A stretch of DNA of 6,435 nt from NCBI GenBank assembly GCA_002421565.1, contig DIKC01000101.1, positions 764 to 7,198 of the forward strand, given 5' to 3'. Source of the stretch: Desulfobulbaceae bacterium UBA5628. Lineage in GTDB: Bacteria > Desulfobacterota > Desulfobulbia > Desulfobulbales > Desulfurivibrionaceae. Made by a program: the position numbers and the translations under genes. Of this stretch, positions 1 through 6,366 are shown piece after piece. Numbering within the stretch: the stretch's first letter is position 1; every line of letters begins with the position of its first letter. Below the pieces are notes generated by a model, which ran no database searches, was not told where the DNA came from, and saw only the letters and a program-made list of their open reading frames with translations.

Positions 1-763
1 TCCGCTTGATCACCTCGTCGGTGACGTCGAGCCCGGGCACCGAACTCTTCATGTAGCGGGCCATGCCCAGGGAGCGGGGCGGGGTGACCCCGGCCAGGAT
101 GTAGACCTTTTCCGCCAGCCCCAGGTCGCGCGCCGCGGCCATGAACTTGGCGAAGCGCTCCACGTTATAGATGATCTGGGTCTGAACGAAGTCAGCCCCG
201 TTGGCCGCCTTCTTGGCCAGACGGACGGCCCGCTGGGCCTCGGAAGGGGCGGCAAAGGGATTGGCCGCCGCTCCCAAGAAAAGGCGGGGTTCATGGCTTT
301 TGACCGTCTCGCCGCACTGGAACTTTTTGCCATCCCGCAGGTCCCGCATCATTCCCAGCAACTGCACCGAATCAAGATCAAAAACCCCCTTGGCGCCGGG
401 GTGATTGCCGAATTTCTGATGGTCGCCGGTGAGGCAGAGGAGATTTTTCAGGCCCAGGGCGGCGGCCCCCAGAATATCGCTCTGCATCCCGATCCGGTTG
501 CGGTCGCGGCAGGTCATCTGGATGACCGGCTCCACCCCTTCCGCCTGGGCGATGAGTCCGGCCCCGATGCTGGACATCCGGACAATCGCGGTCTGGCAGT
601 CGGTGATATTGACCGCATCCACATGACCCTTGAGCAGCCTGGCCTTTTGCCGCACCACCTCCGGGTCGGCGCTCTTGGGCGGGCCGAGTTCGCCGGTCAC
701 CGCAAAGGCGCCGGACTTGAGCACCCGTTCCAGGCGACTGCCGGCTTTCATCGCTGTATCCAT
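1..763 (-). CDS. metF: Methylenetetrahydrofolate reductase, MetF type (3' end beyond window)
   Basis: Reduces 5,10-methylene-tetrahydrofolate to 5-methyl-tetrahydrofolate, the last folate step of the Wood-Ljungdahl methyl branch (cytoplasmic flavoprotein, TIM barrel). I translated 254 codons without a stop. The reading is open to the left edge, and family members are usually near 290-300 residues, so only a short C-terminal part should be missing. Visible family marks are TGELGPPK at residues 23-30, with Glu25 in the place of the catalytic acid; NITD at 52-55; LTGD at 111-114, with Asp114 in the place of the conserved flavin/folate-site acid; NPF at 168-170; and the QTQ strand at 194-196. The ATG at 763 is chosen because an AAGGA (776-780) lies 12 nt upstream; Met5 (751) would be too far from it. 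It follows cooS by 35 bp with no hairpin between, so it is probably co-transcribed. Acetogen-style MetF often works with MetV, but no metV is visible here. Assignment to the MTHFR family is firm; its physiological electron donor is unknown. Confidence 0.9.
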   Translation of the reverse strand, partial: MDTAMKAGSRLERVLKSGAFAVTGELGPPKSADPEVVRQKARLLKGHVDAVNITDCQTAIVRMSSIGAGLIAQAEGVEPVIQMTCRDRNRIGMQSDILGAAALGLKNLLCLTGDHQKFGNHPGAKGVFDLDSVQLLGMMRDLRDGKKFQCGETVKSHEPRLFLGAAANPFAAPSEAQRAVRLAKKAANGADFVQTQIIYNVERFAKFMAAARDLGLAEKVYILAGVTPPRSLGMARYMKSSVPGLDVTDEVIKR

Positions 764-775
764 GTCGTCAAATAT

Positions 776-780
776 TCCTT
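776..780 (-). promoter_or_regulatory. Ribosome binding site of metF
   Basis: AAGGA on the minus strand, 12 nt before the ATG at 763. The spacing is a little long, but this is the only purine-rich Shine-Dalgarno match in the cooS-metF gap, and it favours the first ATG over the in-frame ATG at 751. Confidence 0.5.
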
Positions 781-798
781 GTTAGCAGGATTATCAGG

Positions 799-2787
799 TT
801 ATGCCGGGCCGTGACAGCCGACCCCGGGAATACCGCCGGTGGTGAGATCGCGGCGCATATCCATGTCAAAGAGTACCCGTTCGGCCCTCTTATTGATTCC
901 CAGGGCCTCCCGTTTGGCGTCGATCCTGGCGATCATCAGCCTGGCGATTTCCAGCGGCTCCTTGGCCACGTTCCAATGGGCGCCGACGCTGCCCATGATC
1001 CCTTCCAGCAGGTACTTGTTGAATTCCTTGGCCCCGCTCACCGGCAGATCCTGGAAAACCACCTGGACGCCGCTGGCCACGAAATACTGACCAATGGCCA
1101 CCGCCTTCTCGCTCATCCACAAGGGGGCGGTGCCGATGGCCGGAAGATCGTCGATATCCTCGCCCAGGCCGCCCTGGCGCACCATCTCGGTGGCCGCGAT
1201 CAGAATCCGGCTGTTGTCGACGCAGGAGCCCATGTGAAGGATCGGCGGCATCCCGACGGTTTCGCAGATTTCCGCCAGGCTCTCGCCGCAATACTTGGCC
1301 GCTTCCGGGGTCAGCAGCCCGACCCGGCCCAGGGCGGTGGCGGCGCAACCGGTGGCCAGCACCAACACATTGTTCTTGATCAGTTCCCGGGCGATGATTT
1401 CATGGGCATTGTCGCCGAGCTTGAAGTTGTCGCAGCCGACAATGGCCGCCACCCCGCGAATCCGGCCGTTGATGATATTGTCGTTGAGTGGCCGGTAGCT
1501 GGCCCGGAAGCGGCCGCCCAGCATGTAATTGATCGTTTCGTGGGAGAAACCCACCACCACGTCGAGCTTTTTCTCCTCGGGGATAAAGAACTCGCCGCGC
1601 TTCTTGAAGTTCTTGATCGCCCGGCTCAAAATCTGCTTGGCCGATTCCAGGGGGGATTCTTCCTCGAACTGGATGTGGATTCCGCCGGGCATCTTGGCCC
1701 GGTAGTTGGTGGTGATGATCTCGGTGTGGAAATTGCTTGCCACGTTGGCGATGGAGGGCATCAGGCACTGGACGTCGCCGACCATCGCTTCGAGAGCGCC
1801 GGTGGCCAATACCACTTCCTGCTGGATGAAACCGGCCGCCACCGGAATCCCGCGCCGCATCAGGATTTCATTGCCGGTGCAGCAGACCCCGACCAGATTG
1901 ATCCCCTTGGCCCCCTGCTTCTTGGCCAATTCCTGAATATCCGGCTCCTGGGCCGCGATGCAAAGGGCTTCGGCCAGCAGCGGCTCATGGCCGTGGACCG
2001 CGATGTTGACCTGATCGGGCCGCAGCACCCCCAGGTCGACAATCGCCCGCCTCGGCACCGGGGTGCCGAACATGATGTCGGTCAGTTCGGTGGAGAGCAT
2101 CGAGGAGCCCCAGCCGTCGGCCAGGGCGCAACGGGAGGTCTGGAGCATGATGTTTTTGTAATCATGATCAACCCCCATGTGGGTGCGGTGCATCATTTCC
2201 ACCACTTCCCGGTCAACCCCGCGGGGAGCGATGCCCAGCTTGTTCCACAGGGCCTGCCGCTTGGGGGTGGCCCTTTTCAGCATGGTCAGCGGGGTGTTGT
2301 CCTGCTTGCCGAATTCGGCCAGGGCCTTTTCCCCCAGCTCCAGGGCGATCTCGTTGACCTCCCGCCCCTCGGTGGCGATCTCGAAGACCGCGGCCAGGGA
2401 TTTGAGCTTTTCCACGTCCTTGATCCGGTGGGGGCCGTGGCCTTTGGCGGTTTCGATGAAGCCGCGCACCATTTCCCGGGCGTGGTCGGTATGGGCGGCG
2501 GTGCCGGCCGCCACCGTCCGGGCGAAGTTGCGGGCCGCCACCGTGTCGGCATTGGCCCCGCAGACCCCGAGCATATCCTCGATGCCGTCAATGATCTGGC
2601 ACGGCCCCATGTTGCAGTTGCGGCAGCAGGTGCCGCCGGAGCCAAAAAGACAGGCGGTCATCCCCCGGGCCTCGACCCGGTCGTAGGCGGTTCGCACCTT
2701 GCCGGCCAGGGGCTGGCCCAGCACTTCCCTGGTGGAGCCGCAGGTAATTTCGGTGCAGCCCTCGCATCCGTTTCTCGTGATAGCCAT
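799..2787 (-). CDS. cooS: Nickel-iron carbon monoxide dehydrogenase catalytic subunit CooS/AcsA
   Basis: Catalyses reversible CO2 reduction to CO. It either supplies CO to acetyl-CoA synthase or oxidises CO. At 662 residues it sits between C. hydrogenoformans CODH-II (about 636) and Moorella AcsA (about 674). Metal-cluster residues are all present. The D-cluster pair is Cys46/Cys54. The B-cluster cysteines are 55, 58, 63 and 76. Likely C-cluster ligands are a His in HGHEP (265/267), a Cys in GVCCTGNE (302/303), Cys341, Cys452 (VGCDNF), Cys481 (ATGCAA) and Cys522 (HMGSCVDNSR). The active-site Lys is in SEKAVAIG (Lys561). His99 and His102 lie in the proton-path helix. Spacing between the last two C-cluster cysteines is shorter than in CODH-II. 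Oddities are extra cysteines near both ends (8, 11, 16 and 658). The start is supported by GAGG 6 nt upstream. It lies 21 bp after folD and 35 bp before metF. No acsB, cooC or cooF is in view, so coupling to acetyl-CoA synthase is inferred from the folate neighbours only. Confidence 0.96.
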   Translation of the reverse strand: MAITRNGCEGCTEITCGSTREVLGQPLAGKVRTAYDRVEARGMTACLFGSGGTCCRNCNMGPCQIIDGIEDMLGVCGANADTVAARNFARTVAAGTAAHTDHAREMVRGFIETAKGHGPHRIKDVEKLKSLAAVFEIATEGREVNEIALELGEKALAEFGKQDNTPLTMLKRATPKRQALWNKLGIAPRGVDREVVEMMHRTHMGVDHDYKNIMLQTSRCALADGWGSSMLSTELTDIMFGTPVPRRAIVDLGVLRPDQVNIAVHGHEPLLAEALCIAAQEPDIQELAKKQGAKGINLVGVCCTGNEILMRRGIPVAAGFIQQEVVLATGALEAMVGDVQCLMPSIANVASNFHTEIITTNYRAKMPGGIHIQFEEESPLESAKQILSRAIKNFKKRGEFFIPEEKKLDVVVGFSHETINYMLGGRFRASYRPLNDNIINGRIRGVAAIVGCDNFKLGDNAHEIIARELIKNNVLVLATGCAATALGRVGLLTPEAAKYCGESLAEICETVGMPPILHMGSCVDNSRILIAATEMVRQGGLGEDIDDLPAIGTAPLWMSEKAVAIGQYFVASGVQVVFQDLPVSGAKEFNKYLLEGIMGSVGAHWNVAKEPLEIARLMIARIDAKREALGINKRAERVLFDMDMRRDLTTGGIPGVGCHGPA

Positions 2788-2793
2788 TGTAAA

Positions 2794-2797
2794 CCTC
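2794..2797 (-). promoter_or_regulatory. Ribosome binding site of cooS
   Basis: GAGG on the minus strand with a 6-nt spacer to the ATG at 2787. It lies in the 21-bp gap after the folD stop, a typical within-operon arrangement that supports this start. Confidence 0.6.
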
Positions 2798-2808
2798 GAT
2801 CTTGCGGG

Positions 2809-3696
2809 TTATTCCAGACCGGCCGCCTGGCGGGCGGCCTGGACGGTGTTTTTCATCAGCATGGTAATGGTCATCGGCCCGACCCCGCCGGGAACCGGGG
2901 TGATGAAGGAGGCCTTTTCCTTGACCGCCTCGAAATCGACGTCGCCGGCCAAAATCGCCTTGCCGGATTCACTTTTGCCGATCCGATTGACCCCCACGTC
3001 GATGATCACCACTCCATCCTTGACCATCTCGGCGGTGACCATCTTGGGGACCCCGACCGCCGCGATGATGATGTCGGCCCGGCGGGTGTGGGCGGCCATG
3101 TCCTTGGTGCGGGTGTGACAGATGGTGACCGTGGCGTTGCCGGCCTTGCGCTTCTGGAGCATCAGGTTGGCAATCGGCTTGCCGACGATGTTGCTGCGGC
3201 CGATCACCACCACCTCGGCGCCGCTGGTTTCCACCCCGCTGCGGCTCAAAAGTTCTAATATACCATGCGGGGTGCAGGGAAGAAAGCATTGTTCGCCGAG
3301 CACCATTTTGCCGACGTTGACCGGATGGAAGCCGTCTACGTCCTTATTGGGATCGATGGCATAGAGCACCTTGGCCTCGTTGATCTGCTTGGGCAGGGGC
3401 AGTTGCACCAGGATCCCGTGAATCTTGGGATCCCGATTACACTTATCCACCAGTTGCAGCAATTCTTCTTCGCTGGTGGCGGCCGACAGGGTAATCTGTT
3501 CGGAAAAAATCCCCAGTTCCTTGGCGGTTTTGTTCTTGGCCGCCACGTATGACTGGGAGGCGGGATCCTCGCCCACCAAGATGGTAACCAGGCCCGGCAC
3601 CACTCCGTTCTTATCTTTAAGGGTAGCGACTTCCTGCTTCAATTCCTCCCGGATGGCCTTGGCCGTTTCCACTCCGCTGATGATCCTGGCGCTCAT
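2809..3696 (-). CDS. folD: Bifunctional methylene-tetrahydrofolate dehydrogenase / methenyl-tetrahydrofolate cyclohydrolase FolD
   Basis: Interconverts 10-formyl-, 5,10-methenyl- and 5,10-methylene-tetrahydrofolate with NAD(P)H. In the Wood-Ljungdahl methyl branch it runs in the reductive direction and feeds MetF. The 295 residues match the usual family length (about 285-300). The active site is complete: Tyr50 and Lys54 in SYVAAKNK (49-56), Gln98 in GILVQLPLP and Asp121 in KDVDGFHP. PCTPHG (140-145) and the dinucleotide-binding turn VVIGRSNIVGKP (163-174) follow, then the C-terminal signature TPVPGGVGPMT (266-276). The start at 3696 is preceded by AGGAGG. It is the first gene of a folD-cooS-metF set and has its own candidate promoter. 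A small AT-rich patch with rare-looking codons (ATA TTA GAA CTT) lies at residues 146-149, in contrast to the GC-rich codon use around it. NADP versus NAD preference cannot be told from sequence alone. Confidence 0.97.
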   Translation of the reverse strand: MSARIISGVETAKAIREELKQEVATLKDKNGVVPGLVTILVGEDPASQSYVAAKNKTAKELGIFSEQITLSAATSEEELLQLVDKCNRDPKIHGILVQLPLPKQINEAKVLYAIDPNKDVDGFHPVNVGKMVLGEQCFLPCTPHGILELLSRSGVETSGAEVVVIGRSNIVGKPIANLMLQKRKAGNATVTICHTRTKDMAAHTRRADIIIAAVGVPKMVTAEMVKDGVVIIDVGVNRIGKSESGKAILAGDVDFEAVKEKASFITPVPGGVGPMTITMLMKNTVQAARQAAGLE

Positions 3697-3708
3697 GATT
3701 TAATTTTT

Positions 3709-3714
3709 CCTCCT
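3709..3714 (-). promoter_or_regulatory. Strong Shine-Dalgarno of folD
   Basis: Perfect AGGAGG on the minus strand, within GAGAGGAGGAAAAA. It is separated from the ATG at 3696 by a 12-nt A/T-rich spacer, longer than ideal. It is the best ribosome binding site in the window. Confidence 0.65.
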
Positions 3715-3730
3715 CTCGACGATCTTGAAA

Positions 3731-3736
3731 AGTATA
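3731..3736 (-). promoter_or_regulatory. Candidate -10 element of the folD-cooS-metF promoter
   Basis: TATACT on the minus strand (five of six bases of TATAAT) lies in a local AT-rich stretch 35 bp upstream of the folD start. This would give a 5' leader of roughly 25-30 nt that includes the AGGAGG. I see no convincing -35 box at 16-18 bp upstream (about 3754-3760), so the promoter may need an activator or may be misplaced. Prediction from pattern only. Confidence 0.4.
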
Positions 3737-3899
3737 CAAAATTGGCATGGTTGCGATTGGCGCAGTTTTCCCCCCGACGTTTTTTCCCTTGGCAAAAACA
3801 GGCGAAAAACGCTGGCATGAACCTTGATGACTGGCGGAACCGGGGAATAAGACAAAGAACCGAAGGAAACCCTTAACGAATTTGAAACCGTTTTTCAAG

Positions 3900-3928
3900 A
3901 AAAAATCGCGGTAACCGGTCGCGACCGG
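3900..3928 (-). terminator. Probable intrinsic terminator of the ATPase gene, overlapping a 14-bp palindrome
   Basis: On the minus strand, TCGCG (3924-3920) and CGCGA (3910-3906) form a 5-bp GC-rich stem around a 9-nt loop. Two G-U pairs could extend it. Six T residues (3905-3900) follow directly. This is about 60 nt past the ATPase stop codon, a normal place for a terminator. The upstream stem arm is shared with a perfect palindrome CCGGTCGCGACCGG (3915-3928), so a competing hairpin can form. A weak AT-rich hairpin (TTGAAA / TTTCAA, 3882-3898) follows. Confidence 0.5.
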
Positions 3929-3982
3929 CTGAAAAAGATCAGACCCGCTCCCGCAAAACGGAGAAACAGGGTGGCGAATCGC

Positions 3983-6217
3983 TCAGGCAGCGGGCGGGGC
4001 GGGGCGGCCGGCGGACCGCTCGTTGGCCAGTTTGACGATGATACTGTTGGCCTGGCCCAGACGGCCGACCAGGGTTTTGAAGAGGTGCTTGCCGACTTCC
4101 GGGTATTTTTCGATTACCTCCATCAACTTGTCGCCGGGGAACCGCTTGATTTTGCAACGCCCCTTGGACATGATCGAAGCGCTCCGGGGTTCGCCGGAAA
4201 TGGCGCTCATCTCGCCGAAATACTCGCCCGGCTCGACGATTTCGGCGATCTTCTTGCCGTCCTTGACCACCATCACCGAACCGATCACCAGCTTGAAAAA
4301 ATCCTTGTCGTTGTTGCCCTGGCGGATAATCAGGTCGCCGTCCTGGTATTCCTCGATATCGGGATGAACCAGATAGGCGGGCAGACTCTCCTCGGTAACC
4401 ACCGTCCGCCGCAACACCTCCTCGATGCTGGTCATCCCCTCCCGCACCTTTTGCAGCCCGGCCTCGCGCAGGGTTTTCATCCCTTCCTGTACCGCGATCT
4501 TACGCAACTGATCCTCCGGCACCTCGGCGGTGATCGCCTTGGCCACCTCGTCGGTGATCTCCATCAGCTCGAAAAAGCCGACCCGGCCCTTGTAGCCGCC
4601 GCCGTTACAGGCCGGGCAACCCTTGGGGCCAAAAACCTTGAGGGTGGGGATTTCCTCTTCCTTGAAACCGATCTTGATCAGCTCCTGCCTGTCCCACTTG
4701 CCGATATCCACCGGCTCCTTGCATTTGGGGCAGAGGCGGCGGCCCAATCGCTGGGAAAGAACCATGGTCACCGCCGCCCCGATCATAAAGGGCGGAATCC
4801 CGATATCCACCAGACGGGCGATGGTGGCCGGACAGTCGTTGGTGTGGAGGGTGGAGAAAACCAGATGGCCGGTCATCGCCGCCTTGATCGCGATCTCGGC
4901 GGTTTCAATGTCCCGGATTTCGCCCACCATGATGATGTCCGGGTCCTGGCGGAGAAAGGCCTTGAGGGCGGCGGGAAAGGTCATCCCCACTTCGTTGCGG
5001 ACGTTGACCTGATTGATCCCCTTGAAGTTGAATTCCACCGGGTCTTCGGCGGTGAGAATCTTGGTGTCTTCGTTATTAAGCGAGTTGAGGGCGGAATAAA
5101 GGGTAACCGTCTTGCCGCTGCCGGTGGGGCCGGTAACCAGGAGCAAGCCTTGGGGCCGGTAAATACAACGCTTGAGGGTTTCAAAGGTACTCGTTTCAAA
5201 GCCGAGCTTGGTAAGATCGACGTTGAGGTTGCTCTTGTCAAGGATACGGAGAACGATCGATTCGCCAAAGAGCGTAGGCAGGGAGGAAACCCGGAAATCC
5301 ACCGCCCGGTTGCGGCCCAGCCTGATCTTGATTCGGCCGTCCTGGGGAATCCGCCGCTCGGTGATGTCGAGCTGGGCCATGATCTTGATCCGCGAATTGA
5401 GCGCGTTCTTGATCGAAAGGGGCAGGTTCATCGATTTATAAAGGGAGCCGTCCAGACGGTAACGGACCTGGAGGTTTTTTTCGTAAGGCTCGATATGGAT
5501 GTCGCTCACCCCGTCGTTGACCGCCCGCACCAGAATCCCGTTGACCAGCTTGATGATCGGAGCGTCGGAGGCGGAATACTGCCCCCCGCCCTCGTCATCG
5601 TCATAGGACTCCAGCTCCATACCCTCGGCCGCTTCCGAGGCCAGAGCCCCGAAGTCGTCGATCTGGGTGACCGGCCCCTCGTCCTCTTCCACCTTGCTTT
5701 CGTGGGCGAGAAGTTTGTTGTATTCCTCATCGCTGATCTTGTAATGGGTGCGGTAGGCCTCGACGATTTCCTTTTCGGTGGAAACGCAGACCGTAAGCGG
5801 CATCTTGAGTTCGGCCTGGAGGTTCTCCACCGCCCCGGTGTCGGTGGGCTCGGCCATCGTAATCTGTAAATTCTTACCGATGATCCGCAGGGGAAAGGCG
5901 AGATACTTGCGGGCCGTTTCAAAGGGCATTTTGGCCAGGGCATCGGCCTTGGGCGGTTCGCGGGAGATTACCACCGCCTGGTAATTATGCTGACGGCTGA
6001 GGAAATTGACCACCGTGCTGTCGTCAATATGGCCCAGCTTGAGAAGGATGGAGCTTAAACGGCCCCCGGATTTTTTCTGGATTTCCAGGGCATCGTCGAG
6101 CTGGTTACTGCTGATCTGCCCTTCCTTGCGGAGCAGTTCCCCGATTTTGACCTTGCCCGCTCCGGACTGGTCCTTCACCGAAGCGCGGAGGGTGGATTTC
6201 TGATCTGGTTGCGCCAT
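3983..6217 (-). CDS. pilB: PilB/GspE-family assembly ATPase with N-terminal MshEN-like and C-terminal cyclic-nucleotide-binding domains
   Basis: Hexameric cytoplasmic ATPase expected to power assembly of a type IV pilus or type II secretion pseudopilus at the inner membrane. It has 744 residues; plain PilB is near 570. Residues 24-76 form two 24-residue MshEN-type motifs with a 5-residue spacer. The rest of the N-terminal domain runs to about 165, followed by an acidic linker (about 171-215). The ATPase core has arginine-finger strands around VRYRLDG (251-257), Walker A GPTGSGKT (363-370), Asp box TAEDPVEF (389-396), Walker B with Glu433 in MVGEIRD, His box near HLVFSTLHTND (451-461), and zinc cysteines 496/499 and 534/537. 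Residues about 612-730 are a CAP-type domain with a phosphate-binding cassette FGEMSAISGEPRSAS (667-681), retaining Glu669 and Arg678. No DNA-binding helix-turn-helix follows. The core reads closer to PilB than GspE, but no pilus genes are adjacent, so the symbol is provisional. The Shine-Dalgarno before the ATG is weak; no good alternative start exists. Confidence 0.93.
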   Translation of the reverse strand: MAQPDQKSTLRASVKDQSGAGKVKIGELLRKEGQISSNQLDDALEIQKKSGGRLSSILLKLGHIDDSTVVNFLSRQHNYQAVVISREPPKADALAKMPFETARKYLAFPLRIIGKNLQITMAEPTDTGAVENLQAELKMPLTVCVSTEKEIVEAYRTHYKISDEEYNKLLAHESKVEEDEGPVTQIDDFGALASEAAEGMELESYDDDEGGGQYSASDAPIIKLVNGILVRAVNDGVSDIHIEPYEKNLQVRYRLDGSLYKSMNLPLSIKNALNSRIKIMAQLDITERRIPQDGRIKIRLGRNRAVDFRVSSLPTLFGESIVLRILDKSNLNVDLTKLGFETSTFETLKRCIYRPQGLLLVTGPTGSGKTVTLYSALNSLNNEDTKILTAEDPVEFNFKGINQVNVRNEVGMTFPAALKAFLRQDPDIIMVGEIRDIETAEIAIKAAMTGHLVFSTLHTNDCPATIARLVDIGIPPFMIGAAVTMVLSQRLGRRLCPKCKEPVDIGKWDRQELIKIGFKEEEIPTLKVFGPKGCPACNGGGYKGRVGFFELMEITDEVAKAITAEVPEDQLRKIAVQEGMKTLREAGLQKVREGMTSIEEVLRRTVVTEESLPAYLVHPDIEEYQDGDLIIRQGNNDKDFFKLVIGSVMVVKDGKKIAEIVEPGEYFGEMSAISGEPRSASIMSKGRCKIKRFPGDKLMEVIEKYPEVGKHLFKTLVGRLGQANSIIVKLANERSAGRPAPPAA

Positions 6218-6282
6218 TTTAGTCGCCCGTTTACTCGTTTGCCTGATTGACCGGCTGGAAATCGAATAGAAAAGTCGTAGTC

Positions 6283-6312
6283 AGAATAACCGAAAAAAGA
6301 TTCAGGAAGCAA
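6283..6312 (-). promoter_or_regulatory. Weak candidate sigma70 promoter of the ATPase gene
   Basis: On the minus strand, TTGCTT (6312-6307) and TATTCT (6288-6283) are separated by 18 bp, 65 bp upstream of the ATPase start. Both boxes are imperfect. The position, between an upstream terminator and the gene, is the main support. Confidence 0.25.
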
Positions 6313-6326
6313 GCGAAATTCCAGAC

Positions 6327-6366
6327 AAAAAAGGGCCGCTGCCCCCAATCCGGGAACAGCGGCCCT
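6327..6366 (-). terminator. Strong intrinsic terminator of an upstream unit outside the window
   Basis: GGGCCGCTG (6333-6341) and CAGCGGCCC (6357-6365) form a perfect 9-bp stem, 10 bp with the flanking A-T pair, around a 15-nt loop. On the minus strand six T residues (6332-6327) follow, while on the plus strand no T run follows. It therefore terminates minus-strand transcription arriving from beyond position 6435. Positions 6367-6435 hold no gene I can support; a TGA at 6388-6386 or the TAA at 6435-6433 could be the stop of the upstream gene. Confidence 0.88.

Larger units (their letters stand above)
3697..3982. other. Intergenic region between the ATPase gene and folD
   Basis: These 286 bp contain, in minus-strand reading order, the probable terminator and palindrome (3928-3900), a weak AT-rich hairpin (3898-3882), a stretch with no recognisable element (about 3881-3785), an A6-CGTC-G6-A4 homopolymer patch (about 3784-3765), the candidate -10 box and the folD Shine-Dalgarno. 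The short open frame covering 3898-3617 overlaps the folD start in another frame, has no family features and is not called as a gene. Confidence 0.6.

Noticed and set aside
293..814. 173-codon plus-strand open frame over the metF region
   Set aside because: In register with metF on the opposite strand and lacking motifs. The minus-strand reading gives a clear methylenetetrahydrofolate reductase.
811..3258. 815-codon open frame on the plus strand, antisense to cooS and folD
   Set aside because: It is exactly in codon register with the minus-strand genes, so its stops can only arise opposite TTA, CTA or TCA codons, which are rare in this GC-rich DNA. It ends precisely opposite a TTA Leu codon of folD. 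Its protein is rich in His, Asp and Gly with no family motif.
3813..3828. Sigma54-like sequence TGGCATGAACCTTGAT on the plus strand
   Set aside because: The -24 box is near consensus, but the -12 part reads TTGA instead of TTGC, and it points toward the 3' end of the oppositely oriented ATPase gene with no plus-strand gene to serve.
3617..3898. 93-codon minus-strand open frame upstream of and overlapping folD
   Set aside because: Crosses the candidate promoter and the folD start in another frame. It has no ribosome binding site I can defend and no domain signal.
3971..5869. 632-codon open frame on the plus strand, antisense to the ATPase gene
   Set aside because: Same codon-register shadow effect. 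The sense frame has unmistakable Walker, zinc-site and CNB motifs, while the antisense product has none.
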